Shown here: one piece after another, positions 22,363 through 29,747 of the stretch
Layout of the letters: the number at the start of each line of letters is the position of its first letter
Position numbering within the stretch: position 1 is the stretch's first letter
Assembly (NCBI GenBank): GCA_036266975.1
Contig: DATAWZ010000205.1
Location: 1 to 34,785 of the forward strand
Reading direction: 5' to 3'
Length of the DNA stretch: 34,785 nucleotides
Source of the DNA: DATAWZ01 sp036266975
Lineage (GTDB): Bacteria > Actinomycetota > Thermoleophilia > Solirubrobacterales > Solirubrobacteraceae
Made by a program: the position numbers and the translations under genes
The notes under the pieces: generated by a model
Database searches by the model: none
What the model was told of the DNA's origin: nothing
What the model saw: the letters and a program-made list of their open reading frames with translations, nothing else

Positions 22363-23777
22363 GCGCGCTGAGCGAGCTCTTCTCTCCGCCGGCTGAGTGT
22401 GCGCCGACCCCGGGGTATCTGATCGCGCCGGCCGAGCCGGGCACGCGCGCACACCGCGAATACCTGCTTCTGCGTCACCGCTCCTTCGTGGTCGAGCAGG
22501 GGCTCTTTCCGGTGCGCGACTTGGACGACCACGACGCCTCGCCACACACGCGTGTGCTCGTCGCCGTCGGCCTGGGCGGCGAGGTGCTCGGCGGGGTGCG
22601 GCTGCATCCGGCGTGCTCGGACGCCGCGCTGGGGTGGTGGGCGGGCAGCCGGCTCGCGTGCGCGCCCGGCCCCGCACGTGGGCAGGTCGGGGCGGCGCTC
22701 GTGCGCGCGGCATGCGCGGTGTCGCTGGCCGTCGGCGCGCTGCGGTTCGACGCCACCGTGCAGGAGCGGCACGTGCGTTTCTTCCAGCGGCTGGGGTGGG
22801 AGGCGGTGGGCACGGCGTCGATCGCCGGCCGCGTGCACCGACTGATGCGCTGGGACGGCGGGCGCGTCGCGGCGCTCGTGGCGCGCACCAAGTCCGAGCT
22901 CGGGGGGCTCGTCGGTCCGATGCTCGCCCCGGGGGCCTTCTTGGGCGACGACGGCGCGCCGGTCCCTGGCAGCGACCTCGTCGCGTGCACCGACGCGATC
23001 CTGCCCTCGATGGTCGAGCGCGACCCCGAATGGGCGGGCTGGTGCGCGATGCTCGTCACCGCGCACGATCTCGGCGCGATGGGCGCGGCGCCGGTCGGCG
23101 CGCTCGACGCGCTCGGCGCGGTCGATCGCGCGCACGCGGCACGCGTGGTGGGCGGCCTACGAGCCGGCGCGGACGCGTTCGCCCTGCCCATCCTGGGCGG
23201 GCACACCCAGCTCGCCGTCGCCGGCGCGCTCAGCGTCACCGGGCTCGGCCGCACCTGCTCGCCGGTGCCCGCCGGCGGCGGGCGCCCGGGCGATGCGCTC
23301 ACGGTCACCGCCGACCTACAGGGCGGCTGGCGCCCGGGCTACGGGCGCACGCAATGGGACTCTTCCACGCGGCGCTCACGGGAGGAGCTCGCCGCGATGC
23401 TCGGGGCGGTCGCCGTCGGCCGGCCGCGTGCGGCCAAGGACGTTTCGATGGCGGGAGTGCTGGGGACGGTCGGGATGCTCGCCGAGGCCTGCGGCTGCGG
23501 AGCGGAAGTCGAGATCGCGCGCATCTGTCGGCCCGCCGGGGTCGCCGCCGGCGACTGGCTGACCTGCTTTCCCGGCTTCGCCCTGGTGAGCGCCGACGCG
23601 CCCGCCGCGCCGCCACCGTCGGCCGGCGAGGCCGTCGGGGCCCGCTGCGGTCAGCTGTGCGTCGAGCCTGGCGTACGGGTCCGTTGGCCCGACGGCGCGT
23701 GCACCACCGTCCTTGCCGACTCGGTCGTCACCGGACTCGGCCCCGCCCACGACCCGCAGTCGCCATGCCCGAGCTGA
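22359..23777 (+). CDS. Nit1C cluster GNAT acetyltransferase-AIR synthase-like fusion (MSMEG_0567/Sll0787 type)
   Basis: A 472-residue two-domain protein. Residues about 15-170 are a GNAT-like domain (REYLLLRHRSFVVEQGLFPVRDLDDHD...VLVAVGLGGEVLGGVRLHPA...VGAALVRAACAVSLAVGALRFDATVQERHVRFFQRLGWEAVG). From about 174 on is an AIR synthase/PurM-like ATP-binding domain (DLVACTDAILPSMVERDPEWAGWCAMLVTAHDLGAMGAAPVGALDALG; FALPILGGHTQL; GDALTVTADLQGGWRPG; AAKDVSMAGVLGTVGMLAEACGCGAEVEI). In pseudomonads these are separate genes, nitE and nitF; here, as in mycobacteria and cyanobacteria, they are fused. It starts by an ATGA overlap and its last 13 bases overlap the nitrilase gene. The substrate is unknown; the PurM-like half suggests ATP-driven activation of an amide or carboxylate. 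Confidence 0.92.
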   Translation: MSALSELFSPPAECAPTPGYLIAPAEPGTRAHREYLLLRHRSFVVEQGLFPVRDLDDHDASPHTRVLVAVGLGGEVLGGVRLHPACSDAALGWWAGSRLACAPGPARGQVGAALVRAACAVSLAVGALRFDATVQERHVRFFQRLGWEAVGTASIAGRVHRLMRWDGGRVAALVARTKSELGGLVGPMLAPGAFLGDDGAPVPGSDLVACTDAILPSMVERDPEWAGWCAMLVTAHDLGAMGAAPVGALDALGAVDRAHAARVVGGLRAGADAFALPILGGHTQLAVAGALSVTGLGRTCSPVPAGGGRPGDALTVTADLQGGWRPGYGRTQWDSSTRRSREELAAMLGAVAVGRPRAAKDVSMAGVLGTVGMLAEACGCGAEVEIARICRPAGVAAGDWLTCFPGFALVSADAPAAPPPSAGEAVGARCGQLCVEPGVRVRWPDGACTTVLADSVVTGLGPAHDPQSPCPS

Positions 23778-24610
23778 CCATCGCCGCCGCCGCCGCGCCG
23801 TTCACCCGCGACCTGGAGGAGTGCTTTGCGACCGTGCGGTGGCTGCTTGAGCAGGCCCGCGCCGCCGGCGCCCGGCTGGTCGTGCTCCCCGAGGCCGCGC
23901 TCGGCGGCTACGTGGAGAGCCTGCATGACGAGGTCGAGCCACCGCCCGCACTCGACCCCGAGGGCCCCGAACTGCGCCGCGTGATGGCTCTCGCCGGAGA
24001 GCTCGTCGTGTGCATCGGCTTCTTCGAGGACGGAGGCCGAGGCGTGCGCCACAACGTCGTCGCCTGCGTGAGCGGCGAAGGGCTGCACGGGCTGCATCGC
24101 AAGGTGCACATGCCGCTGCACGAGGGGCGCATCACGACCCCGGGCAGCGCGCTCAGCGCCTTCGACACCCCGGTCGGTCGGCTCGGGATGCTCATCTGTT
24201 ACGACAAGGCCTTCCCCGAGGCGGCACGCACGCTCGCGCTCGACGGGGCCGAGGTGATCGCGACGGCCTCGGCCTGGCCGTGCAGCGCGACCAACGCCGC
24301 GGAGAATCTGCTTGATGATCGCCAGTGGCGCCGCGCCGAGCTCTGGGACCGCGCACGGGCGGCGGAGAACTCGCTCGTCGTCGCCTCGGCCAACCAAACC
24401 GGGAGCTTCGGCTCGCTGCGCTTCCTCGGAGGGGCGCGAATCGTCGAGCCCGGCGGAGACGTGGTCGCCCAGACCGGGACCGAGCCCGGGCTCGCGGTCG
24501 CGAGCTTCGACTTGGAGGCCGCGCTCGAGCGCGCCCGGCGCGCGCTGTCGCCGATTCGCGACCTGCGCCCGGACACCTATCGCGCCGCCGAGCCGCTGAT
24601 CACGGTGTGA
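23765..24610 (+). CDS. Nitrilase (Nit1 subfamily)
   Basis: A 281-residue nitrilase-superfamily enzyme with the catalytic triad Glu43 (LVVLPEAALGGY), Lys113 (LHRKVHMPLHEG) and Cys145 (GMLICYDKAFPE). The usual downstream strand GAEVIATASAWP and the RAAENSLVVASANQTG block are present. By context it belongs to the Nit1 subfamily that defines the conserved Nit1C cluster. In Pseudomonas this cluster has been linked to assimilation of cyanide as a nitrogen source. The physiological substrate is not settled; it would hydrolyse a nitrile, or possibly an amide, to acid and ammonia. The ATG at 23765 lies 13 bases inside the upstream gene. Confidence 0.95.
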   Translation: MPELTIAAAAAPFTRDLEECFATVRWLLEQARAAGARLVVLPEAALGGYVESLHDEVEPPPALDPEGPELRRVMALAGELVVCIGFFEDGGRGVRHNVVACVSGEGLHGLHRKVHMPLHEGRITTPGSALSAFDTPVGRLGMLICYDKAFPEAARTLALDGAEVIATASAWPCSATNAAENLLDDRQWRRAELWDRARAAENSLVVASANQTGSFGSLRFLGGARIVEPGGDVVAQTGTEPGLAVASFDLEAALERARRALSPIRDLRPDTYRAAEPLITV

Positions 24611-25854
24611 TGGGCCGTCTGCCCGAGCGGATCCCGGTCGCGATCGTGGGCGGTGGCCAGGCCGGGCTGACGATGAGCCGGCGCCTGCTCGACCACGGGG
24701 TCGAGCACGTCGTCCTCGAGCGCTCGCACGCCTTTCACTCCTGGCGCGAGGAGCGCTGGGACGCGTTCACGCTGGTCACGCCGAACTTTCAGTGCCGTCT
24801 GCCTGGATATCCGTACGCCGGACCCGAGCCCGACGGGTTCATGGTGAAGTCGGAGATCCTCGACTACCTGGGCGGGTTTCGCGCGAGCTTTCCCTGCCCG
24901 CTGTTCGAGGGCGTCGAGGTGCTGCGGCTCTCGTGGTCTCAGGACGCGTTCGTCCTGCGGACGAGCGCCGGCCCGCTGCGCGCCGAGCAGGTCGTGCTCG
25001 CGGTCGGGGGCTACCACCGGCCGTGGGCGCCGCGCTGGGACGTGCCCGAATCGGTCGTCCAGCGGCACTCGAGCTCATATCGGTGCGCCGCGCAGCTCCC
25101 CCCCGGCGCGGTGCTCGTAGTGGGCACCGGGCAGTCCGGCGCGCAGATCGCCGAGGACCTGCACCTCGCCGGGCGGCACGTCCACCTGTGCGTCGGCGAC
25201 GCGCCGCGCTGCGCGCGCGTCTATCGCGGCCGCGACGTGGTGCGCTGGCTCCAGGACATGGGCCACTACGACCTCGCTTTCGAGGATCACCCCGACGGGA
25301 ACCTCGCGCGCCGGGAGGCCAACCACTACGTGACCGGGCGCGACGGCGGGCGCGACCTGGACCTGCGCGCGTTCGCCCGCGAGGGCATGATCCTGCACGG
25401 GCGCCTGCGCGGGATCGAGGACGGCGTGGCCGCGTTCGCCGACGACCTGCGCGAGCGGCTCGACCGCGCCGACGCGACCTACAACCGGATCAACGCGGGC
25501 ATCGATCGCTGGATCGCCGAGCAGGACATCGCGACCGGCGAGGGGCCGTCCGTGTACCGCCCGGTCTGGCAGCCTGGCCACGGGGCGCCGCGGCCCCTCG
25601 CGCTGCGCGAGGCCGAGGTCAGCGCGATCGTCTGGTGCACCGGCTTTCGCCCGGACTGGTCGTGGGTCCAGGTCCCGTTCCTCGACGACGACGGCGACCC
25701 CGACCACGACCGCGGCGTGGCGCGCCGGACGCCCGGGCTGCACGTGCTCGGGCTGCCGTGGCTGCACACGTGGGGCTCCGGGCGGTTCGCCGGCATCGAC
25801 CGCGACGCGCTCCATCTCGCCGAGCAGATCGTCACCGCCGTGATGGCGCGCTGA
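24610..25854 (+). CDS. Nit1C cluster flavin-dependent oxidoreductase (MSMEG_0569 type)
   Basis: A 414-residue FAD/NADPH enzyme related to flavin monooxygenases. The FAD-binding GxGxxG is VAIVGGGQAGLTMSRRLLDHG with Glu in VVLERSHAFHSWREERWD. The NADPH site is VLVVGTGQSGAQIAEDLHLAGR. The C-terminal VWCTGFRPDWSWV and GLPWLHTWGSGRFAGIDRDA match the family. It corresponds to nitH of the pseudomonad cluster and would oxidise a nitrogen- or sulfur-containing small molecule made by the other enzymes; the substrate is unknown. It starts by TGATG overlap with the nitrilase and is the last gene of the polycistron here. The small nitG/MSMEG_0570-type gene and the glycosyltransferase found in some clusters are not in this window. 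Confidence 0.93.
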   Translation: MGRLPERIPVAIVGGGQAGLTMSRRLLDHGVEHVVLERSHAFHSWREERWDAFTLVTPNFQCRLPGYPYAGPEPDGFMVKSEILDYLGGFRASFPCPLFEGVEVLRLSWSQDAFVLRTSAGPLRAEQVVLAVGGYHRPWAPRWDVPESVVQRHSSSYRCAAQLPPGAVLVVGTGQSGAQIAEDLHLAGRHVHLCVGDAPRCARVYRGRDVVRWLQDMGHYDLAFEDHPDGNLARREANHYVTGRDGGRDLDLRAFAREGMILHGRLRGIEDGVAAFADDLRERLDRADATYNRINAGIDRWIAEQDIATGEGPSVYRPVWQPGHGAPRPLALREAEVSAIVWCTGFRPDWSWVQVPFLDDDGDPDHDRGVARRTPGLHVLGLPWLHTWGSGRFAGIDRDALHLAEQIVTAVMAR

Positions 25855-25864
25855 CGGGCGCCGT

Positions 25865-26647
25865 TCAGCGGTTCTGCCAGACCGGCTCGCGCTTCTGCAG
25901 GAAGGCGCACATGCCCTCCTGCGCGTCGAGCGCGATCGCGTTGTGGCTCATGACCTCCTGGCAGTGGCTGTAGGCGTCGGGGAGGTTCAGATCGATCTGG
26001 CGGTAGTAGGCCTGCTTGCCGATCCCGACGATCAGCGGGCTGGCGGCGGCGATCTGCCCCGCGAGCGTGGCGGTCGCGGGCTCGAGCTCCTCGGGCTCGA
26101 CCACGCGGTTGATCAGGCCCCAGTCCGCGGCGGTCGGGGCGTCGATCGGCGTGCCGGTGAGCAGCAGCTCGAGCGCGCGCTTTCGCCCGACCGCGCGGCT
26201 CAGCTCGACCATGGGGGTCGAGCAGAACAGCCCGATCTTCACGCCGGGCGTGGCGAACCGGGCCGCGCTGCTGGCCACGGCCAGATCGCAGGCGGCGACG
26301 AGCTGGCAGCCGGCCGCGGTGGCGATCCCGTGCACGCGCGCGATCACCGGCTGGGACAGGTCGTGGATCGCCTTCATCATCGTCGTGCAGACCGCGAAGA
26401 CCTCGCGGTAGCCGTCGAGGTCGAGCCCGACCATCTCCCCCAGGTCGTGTCCGGCGCAGAACGCCGGCCCGGCGCCGGCGAGGATCACCGCGCGCACGTC
26501 GTCGTCTCTCAGGTTGTGCAGCGCGTCGGTCACCGCCCGCATCAGCTGCAGCGAGAGCGCGTTGCGCTGGTCGGGTCGGTTGAGCGTGAGCGTCGCCACG
26601 CCATCGTCGCTGGTGCTCACCAGGAGTGGTGCTGCCACAGTCGCCAC
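25865..26647 (-). CDS. Enoyl-CoA hydratase/isomerase-family protein (ECHDC3-like)
   Basis: A 260-residue crotonase-fold protein. The CoA/oxyanion-hole strand AFCAGHDLGEM and the second oxyanion segment VHGIATAAGCQLVAACDLAVAS are intact. The two catalytic glutamates of true enoyl-CoA hydratases are missing: the first position is Gln115 (AGCQL) and the second region reads FATPGVKIGLFCSTP. This arrangement, with the LQKREPVW ending, matches the ECHDC3-like group, whose members are not proven hydratases. The start is a GTG at 26647 with a strong GGGAGGAG site upstream. It lies tail to tail with the Nit1C flavoprotein, ten bases apart. It probably binds an acyl-CoA; the reaction is unknown. Confidence 0.9.
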   Translation of the reverse strand: MATVAAPLLVSTSDDGVATLTLNRPDQRNALSLQLMRAVTDALHNLRDDDVRAVILAGAGPAFCAGHDLGEMVGLDLDGYREVFAVCTTMMKAIHDLSQPVIARVHGIATAAGCQLVAACDLAVASSAARFATPGVKIGLFCSTPMVELSRAVGRKRALELLLTGTPIDAPTAADWGLINRVVEPEELEPATATLAGQIAAASPLIVGIGKQAYYRQIDLNLPDAYSHCQEVMSHNAIALDAQEGMCAFLQKREPVWQNR

Positions 26648-26724
26648 GGTTCGCTCCTCCCGTGATCGCGGTTGCCGGTCCCCCCGATGCTACGCCGGCC
26701 GGCGCCTCGCGTCAGTCCGCGGCT

Positions 26725-26751
26725 GCTGACGGCGACCGCCTCGCCGTCAGC
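26725..26751 (-). terminator. 11-base stem-loop, probable terminator
   Basis: GCTGACGGCGA, a 5-base loop CCGCC and TCGCCGTCAGC form a perfect 11-base GC-rich hairpin. It lies 79 bases past the YjbR-like stop and upstream of the crotonase gene on the same strand. There is no T-tract, so it may act as a GC-rich terminator or attenuator of the TetR-YjbR transcript. A competing short stem (GTCAG at 26711-26715) is also possible. Confidence 0.5.
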
Positions 26752-26829
26752 GCCACGGGTGCGTTCCATCGCGCGCGCATCGTCCTCGGACGGTCGCAAC
26801 GGGCGGACGCCCGGTTTGTTTCGAGGTTT

Positions 26830-27228
26830 CTATTCGGAGCGGAGCTGCGTGTCGATGTAGCCCTGCGCGAGGCGCGGCGGCGCCCGGGCGAGCCAGGCCT
26901 CGACGACCAGCTCGGTGAGGTCCTCCGGGCCGAGCCGCTCCAGCCGCGCGAGGATGGCCGGGTAACCGTCGAAGTGCGGGATCGTGAAGAACACCTCGGG
27001 GTCGTCGGCGAGCAGCGCCTGCTTGGCGAGCTCATGCTCGACGCGGGCGGCGAGGATCTCCCCGCGGGGCGCATCCTCGCCGAGCGCGCGCACGTCGGTC
27101 CTGTGCAGCGGGCGTTCCCACACGAAGAGCTTGTCGCACACGCGCCACTGCACCGAGCCGCGCGAGAGCCGCTCGCTGGTCTCGGGCAGCTCCAACGCGA
27201 GGCGGCGCACCTGCTCCCAGTCGGCCAC
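26830..27228 (-). CDS. MmcQ/YjbR-family protein
   Basis: A 132-residue protein of the MmcQ/YjbR-like group (double-wing fold; some members bind DNA). The pattern is typical: MADWEQVRRLALELPETSERLSRGSVQWRVCDKLFVWERPL near the start, then DDPEVFFTIPHFDGYPAILARLERLGPEDLTELVVEAWLARAPPRLAQGY. A start GTG at 27228 lies four bases after the TetR stop, so the two form an operon with TetR first. It is often found as a small stand-alone gene with no known partner. Confidence 0.85.
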   Translation of the reverse strand: MADWEQVRRLALELPETSERLSRGSVQWRVCDKLFVWERPLHRTDVRALGEDAPRGEILAARVEHELAKQALLADDPEVFFTIPHFDGYPAILARLERLGPEDLTELVVEAWLARAPPRLAQGYIDTQLRSE

Positions 27229-27232
27229 GGGC

Positions 27233-27841
27233 TCACCGTAGCGCCGCGAGCAGCCCGCGCACCGTCCCGATCAGCCGCTCGCGGTCGACGCGGTCGGGCT
27301 GGTCGAGGATCTGGCGCCCGAAGTGCTCGCCGACGGCGAGCAGCGCGTGGGCGACGATCTCGGGATCGACGCCTTCGTCGGTCTTGAGCTTCTGCTCGAG
27401 CAGCGCCTGCAGGCGGCGGCGCACGAGGTCGCGGTCGCGGTCGATGCGCTCGCGCACCGGCGGCGGGGTGCCCTCGGGGGCGAGCAGGATCGGGCGCCAG
27501 GTCATCGGGTCGCGGGCGATCAGGTCGTAGAGGTCGCCCACGGCGGCGACGAGGGCCGCGTCGGGATCGTCGGGCGAAAGGTCGAGCGGCAGCGCGATCG
27601 CGAGCTGGCGCAGCGCGCGCTTCTCCTGGCGGTCGAGCAGCGCGTACAGCAACGAGCCGAGGCCGTCGAAGGCGCCGTAGACGACCGGGCGGGTGACATC
27701 GGCCTCGCGCGCGATCGCCTCGATCGAGACGCCTCCGTAGCCGTCGCGGGCGATCACGGCCAGGGCGGCGTCGAGCAACTGCTCGCGGCGCTCCTGCATC
27801 GGCATGCGCGGGGTGTAGGGGCGGCGGGGCCGGGAGGCCAT
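27233..27841 (-). CDS. TetR-family transcriptional regulator
   Basis: A 202-residue regulator. The N-terminal helix-turn-helix (about 14-62) reads QERREQLLDAALAVIARDGYGGVSIEAIAREADVTRPVVYGAFDGLGSLLYALLDRQ. The ligand domain is helical with DPMTWRPILLAPEGTPPPVRERI. I chose the ATG at 27841; a TTG at 27850 would reach into the operator palindrome and is unlikely. It is divergent from the MpaB-type oxygenase gene, with a 22-base palindrome between them, so it probably represses both that gene and itself. The YjbR-like gene follows in the same operon. Confidence 0.92.
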   Translation of the reverse strand: MASRPRRPYTPRMPMQERREQLLDAALAVIARDGYGGVSIEAIAREADVTRPVVYGAFDGLGSLLYALLDRQEKRALRQLAIALPLDLSPDDPDAALVAAVGDLYDLIARDPMTWRPILLAPEGTPPPVRERIDRDRDLVRRRLQALLEQKLKTDEGVDPEIVAHALLAVGEHFGRQILDQPDRVDRERLIGTVRGLLAALR

Positions 27842-27849
27842 TCTTTGCA

Positions 27850-27871
27850 AATACTACGGAGCCGTAGTATT
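27850..27871. promoter_or_regulatory. TetR operator palindrome (AATACTACGG-AG-CCGTAGTATT)
   Basis: Perfect 10-base arms with a 2-base spacer sit in the 38 bases between the divergent TetR and MpaB-like genes, 8 bases from each start codon. The AT-rich arms probably also hold promoter elements; a protein bound here would block both genes. This is the textbook layout of a self-regulating TetR pair. Confidence 0.75.
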
Positions 27872-27879
27872 CTCGGGGC

Positions 27880-28863
27880 ATGTCTCGATCGATCGCACCC
27901 CATGAGGATTACGGGTTCTTCGGACCCGGGTCGGTCACCTGGCGCGTCTGGGGCCATCCGACCTCGCTCACCGTCGGCTTTCAGCGCGCGGTCGTCGTCG
28001 AGGAGCTCGACCCGTTCCTGCTCGCGTCGGTGGAGGCCACCGACGCGGTCCGCACGCGTCCGCGCACGCGCTACGACCGCACGATCCGCTACTTCGCCAC
28101 GGTCGCCTTCGGCGACAGCCGCTCGGTGATCCGGGCCTCGGAGATCCTGGTCAAGGTGCACGCGCAGGCCAACGGCATCGAGCCGGTCAGCGGCCTGCGC
28201 TACGACGCCAACGACCCCGACTCACAGCTGTGGATCCTGCTCACCGGCTGGCACTCGGTGCTGTACGCCTACGAGCGCTACGGCCCGGGGCCGCTGAGCC
28301 CCGAGGACCAGACCGCCTACTGGAACGAGTGCGCCGTCGCCGCCGAGCTGCAGACCTGCGACCCGGCCGCGGTCCCGCGCTCGCGCGAGGGCATCCGCGC
28401 GTACTTCGCCTCCGTGCGGCCGCGCCTGGCCGCCTCGGAGGCGACCCAGGCGATGATGGACCACCTGCTGAACGCCCACGTGATCTTCCCGCCGCTGCCG
28501 CGGATCGCCGCGCCCGGCGCCCGGGTGGCGAGCGCCGTGCTGCGCGCGGCGACGATCGCGACGATGTCGCAGTGGATGCGCGAGCTGGGCGGGCTGCGGC
28601 AGCCCGCCGCGGTCGACGCCGCCGTCGCCCCGGTCATGCGCGCCCACTTCCGGGCGGTCGCCGCGAGCACGTCGGCTCAGCTCGCGCTGCTCTCGGCCAT
28701 CTCCCCGTCGACGCGCGCGGTGGTCGAGCCCGCGTTTCGGGGCGTGGCCGCTCGTTCGCCGGAGGTGCTCACGCCCGCCGAGGCGCGCAGGCGCCACGGC
28801 GGGGTGACTCCACTCGAGCTCGCCGCGCGGCTGCGCGACATGCGGCCGCGCGCGGCGGCCTGA
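27880..28863 (+). CDS. Oxygenase MpaB-family protein (DUF2236)
   Basis: A 327-residue helical protein of the DUF2236/MpaB/Lcp group; studied members bind a b-type haem and carry out oxidative cleavage. Family blocks are FFGPGSVTWRVWGHPTSLTVGFQRAVVVEELDPFLLASV near the N-terminus, RYDRTIRYFATVAFGDSRSVIRASEILVKVHAQ with the conserved His, and LWILLTGWHSVLYAYERYGPGPLSPEDQTAYWNE. The C-terminus ends with a polar, Arg/Ala-rich tail. The start is the ATG at 27880, directly after the TetR operator. The substrate is unknown; regulation by TetR suggests induction by a hydrophobic small molecule. Confidence 0.9.
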   Translation: MSRSIAPHEDYGFFGPGSVTWRVWGHPTSLTVGFQRAVVVEELDPFLLASVEATDAVRTRPRTRYDRTIRYFATVAFGDSRSVIRASEILVKVHAQANGIEPVSGLRYDANDPDSQLWILLTGWHSVLYAYERYGPGPLSPEDQTAYWNECAVAAELQTCDPAAVPRSREGIRAYFASVRPRLAASEATQAMMDHLLNAHVIFPPLPRIAAPGARVASAVLRAATIATMSQWMRELGGLRQPAAVDAAVAPVMRAHFRAVAASTSAQLALLSAISPSTRAVVEPAFRGVAARSPEVLTPAEARRRHGGVTPLELAARLRDMRPRAAA

Positions 28864-28904
28864 GGCTTGGACGGAGTGTCGGGCGGGTTTCGACCGCCTG
28901 ACCG

Positions 28905-29747
28905 ATGACGACGAGCGGCCCCGCGACCACAATCCCCCCGGTGACGGGCGCTGAGAGCCTTGGATCGGTGGTGGCCCTGTGGCGCTACCCGGTGAAGTCG
29001 ATGATGGGCGAAGAGATCAACGCCACGCGCCTGGTCGAGCGCGGGCTCGCCGGCGACCGCGTCTACGCGATCGTCGACCCCGACACCGGCAAGGTCGCCA
29101 GCGCCAAGAACCCCAAGAAGTGGCCGCACCTGTTCGACTGTCGCGCGGCGCTGGTGGCGCTCCCCGACGCAGCGGAGGCGATCCCGCCGGTCCAGGTCAC
29201 CCTTCCGGACGGCTCGGTCACCCGCAGCGATGACGGGGGCTTCGAGCGCGCGCTGTCGAGCATGCTCGGCCGTGCCGGGCAGCTGCAGAGCGCGGTGCCC
29301 GACGAGCCCGTGCTCGAGGAGTACTGGCCCGACCGCGACGCGGTGACGGACGAGACGATGCCGATCGGGACGTTCTTCGACCTCGCCCCGGTGCATGTCC
29401 TCACCACCGCCACGCTTGACCGGCTGCGCGCGCTGTATCCCGCCGGACGCTTCGAGGTCCGCCGCTTTCGCCCCAACATCGTCATCGAGTCGCCGCCGGA
29501 AGGCGAGCCGTTCCCCGAGGGCGGCTGGGTCGGGGCGACGATCTCGATCGGCGATGAGGTCCAGCTGCGGATCACCTCGCAGTGCCCGCGCTGCGTGATG
29601 ACCACGCTGCCCCAGAGCGATCTGCCGCGCGACCCTGGGATCCTGCGCGCCGCTGCTCAGCACAACGACGCGCACGTGGGCGCCTACGCCGAGGTCGTGC
29701 GGACCGGGACGATCCGCCGCGGCGATCAGGTCGCGCTCGCCGCCTGA
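28905..29747 (+). CDS. MOSC-domain molybdenum-cofactor sulfurase-like protein
   Basis: A 280-residue protein with an N-terminal MOSC_N beta barrel (VVALWRYPVKSMMGEEINATRLVERGLAGDRVYAIVDPDTGKVASAKNPKKWPHLFD) and a C-terminal MOSC domain (ARFEVRRFRPNIVIE-like segment near 183-195, then QLRITSQCPRCVMTTLPQ with C227 and C230). This domain order is that of mARC-like and YcbX-like enzymes, which bind molybdenum cofactor and reduce N-hydroxylated compounds, or act in cofactor sulfuration. The conserved Cys is present. It follows the MpaB-like gene by 41 bases and may be co-transcribed. Its last 22 bases overlap the end of the convergent SDR gene. Confidence 0.9.
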   Translation: MTTSGPATTIPPVTGAESLGSVVALWRYPVKSMMGEEINATRLVERGLAGDRVYAIVDPDTGKVASAKNPKKWPHLFDCRAALVALPDAAEAIPPVQVTLPDGSVTRSDDGGFERALSSMLGRAGQLQSAVPDEPVLEEYWPDRDAVTDETMPIGTFFDLAPVHVLTTATLDRLRALYPAGRFEVRRFRPNIVIESPPEGEPFPEGGWVGATISIGDEVQLRITSQCPRCVMTTLPQSDLPRDPGILRAAAQHNDAHVGAYAEVVRTGTIRRGDQVALAA

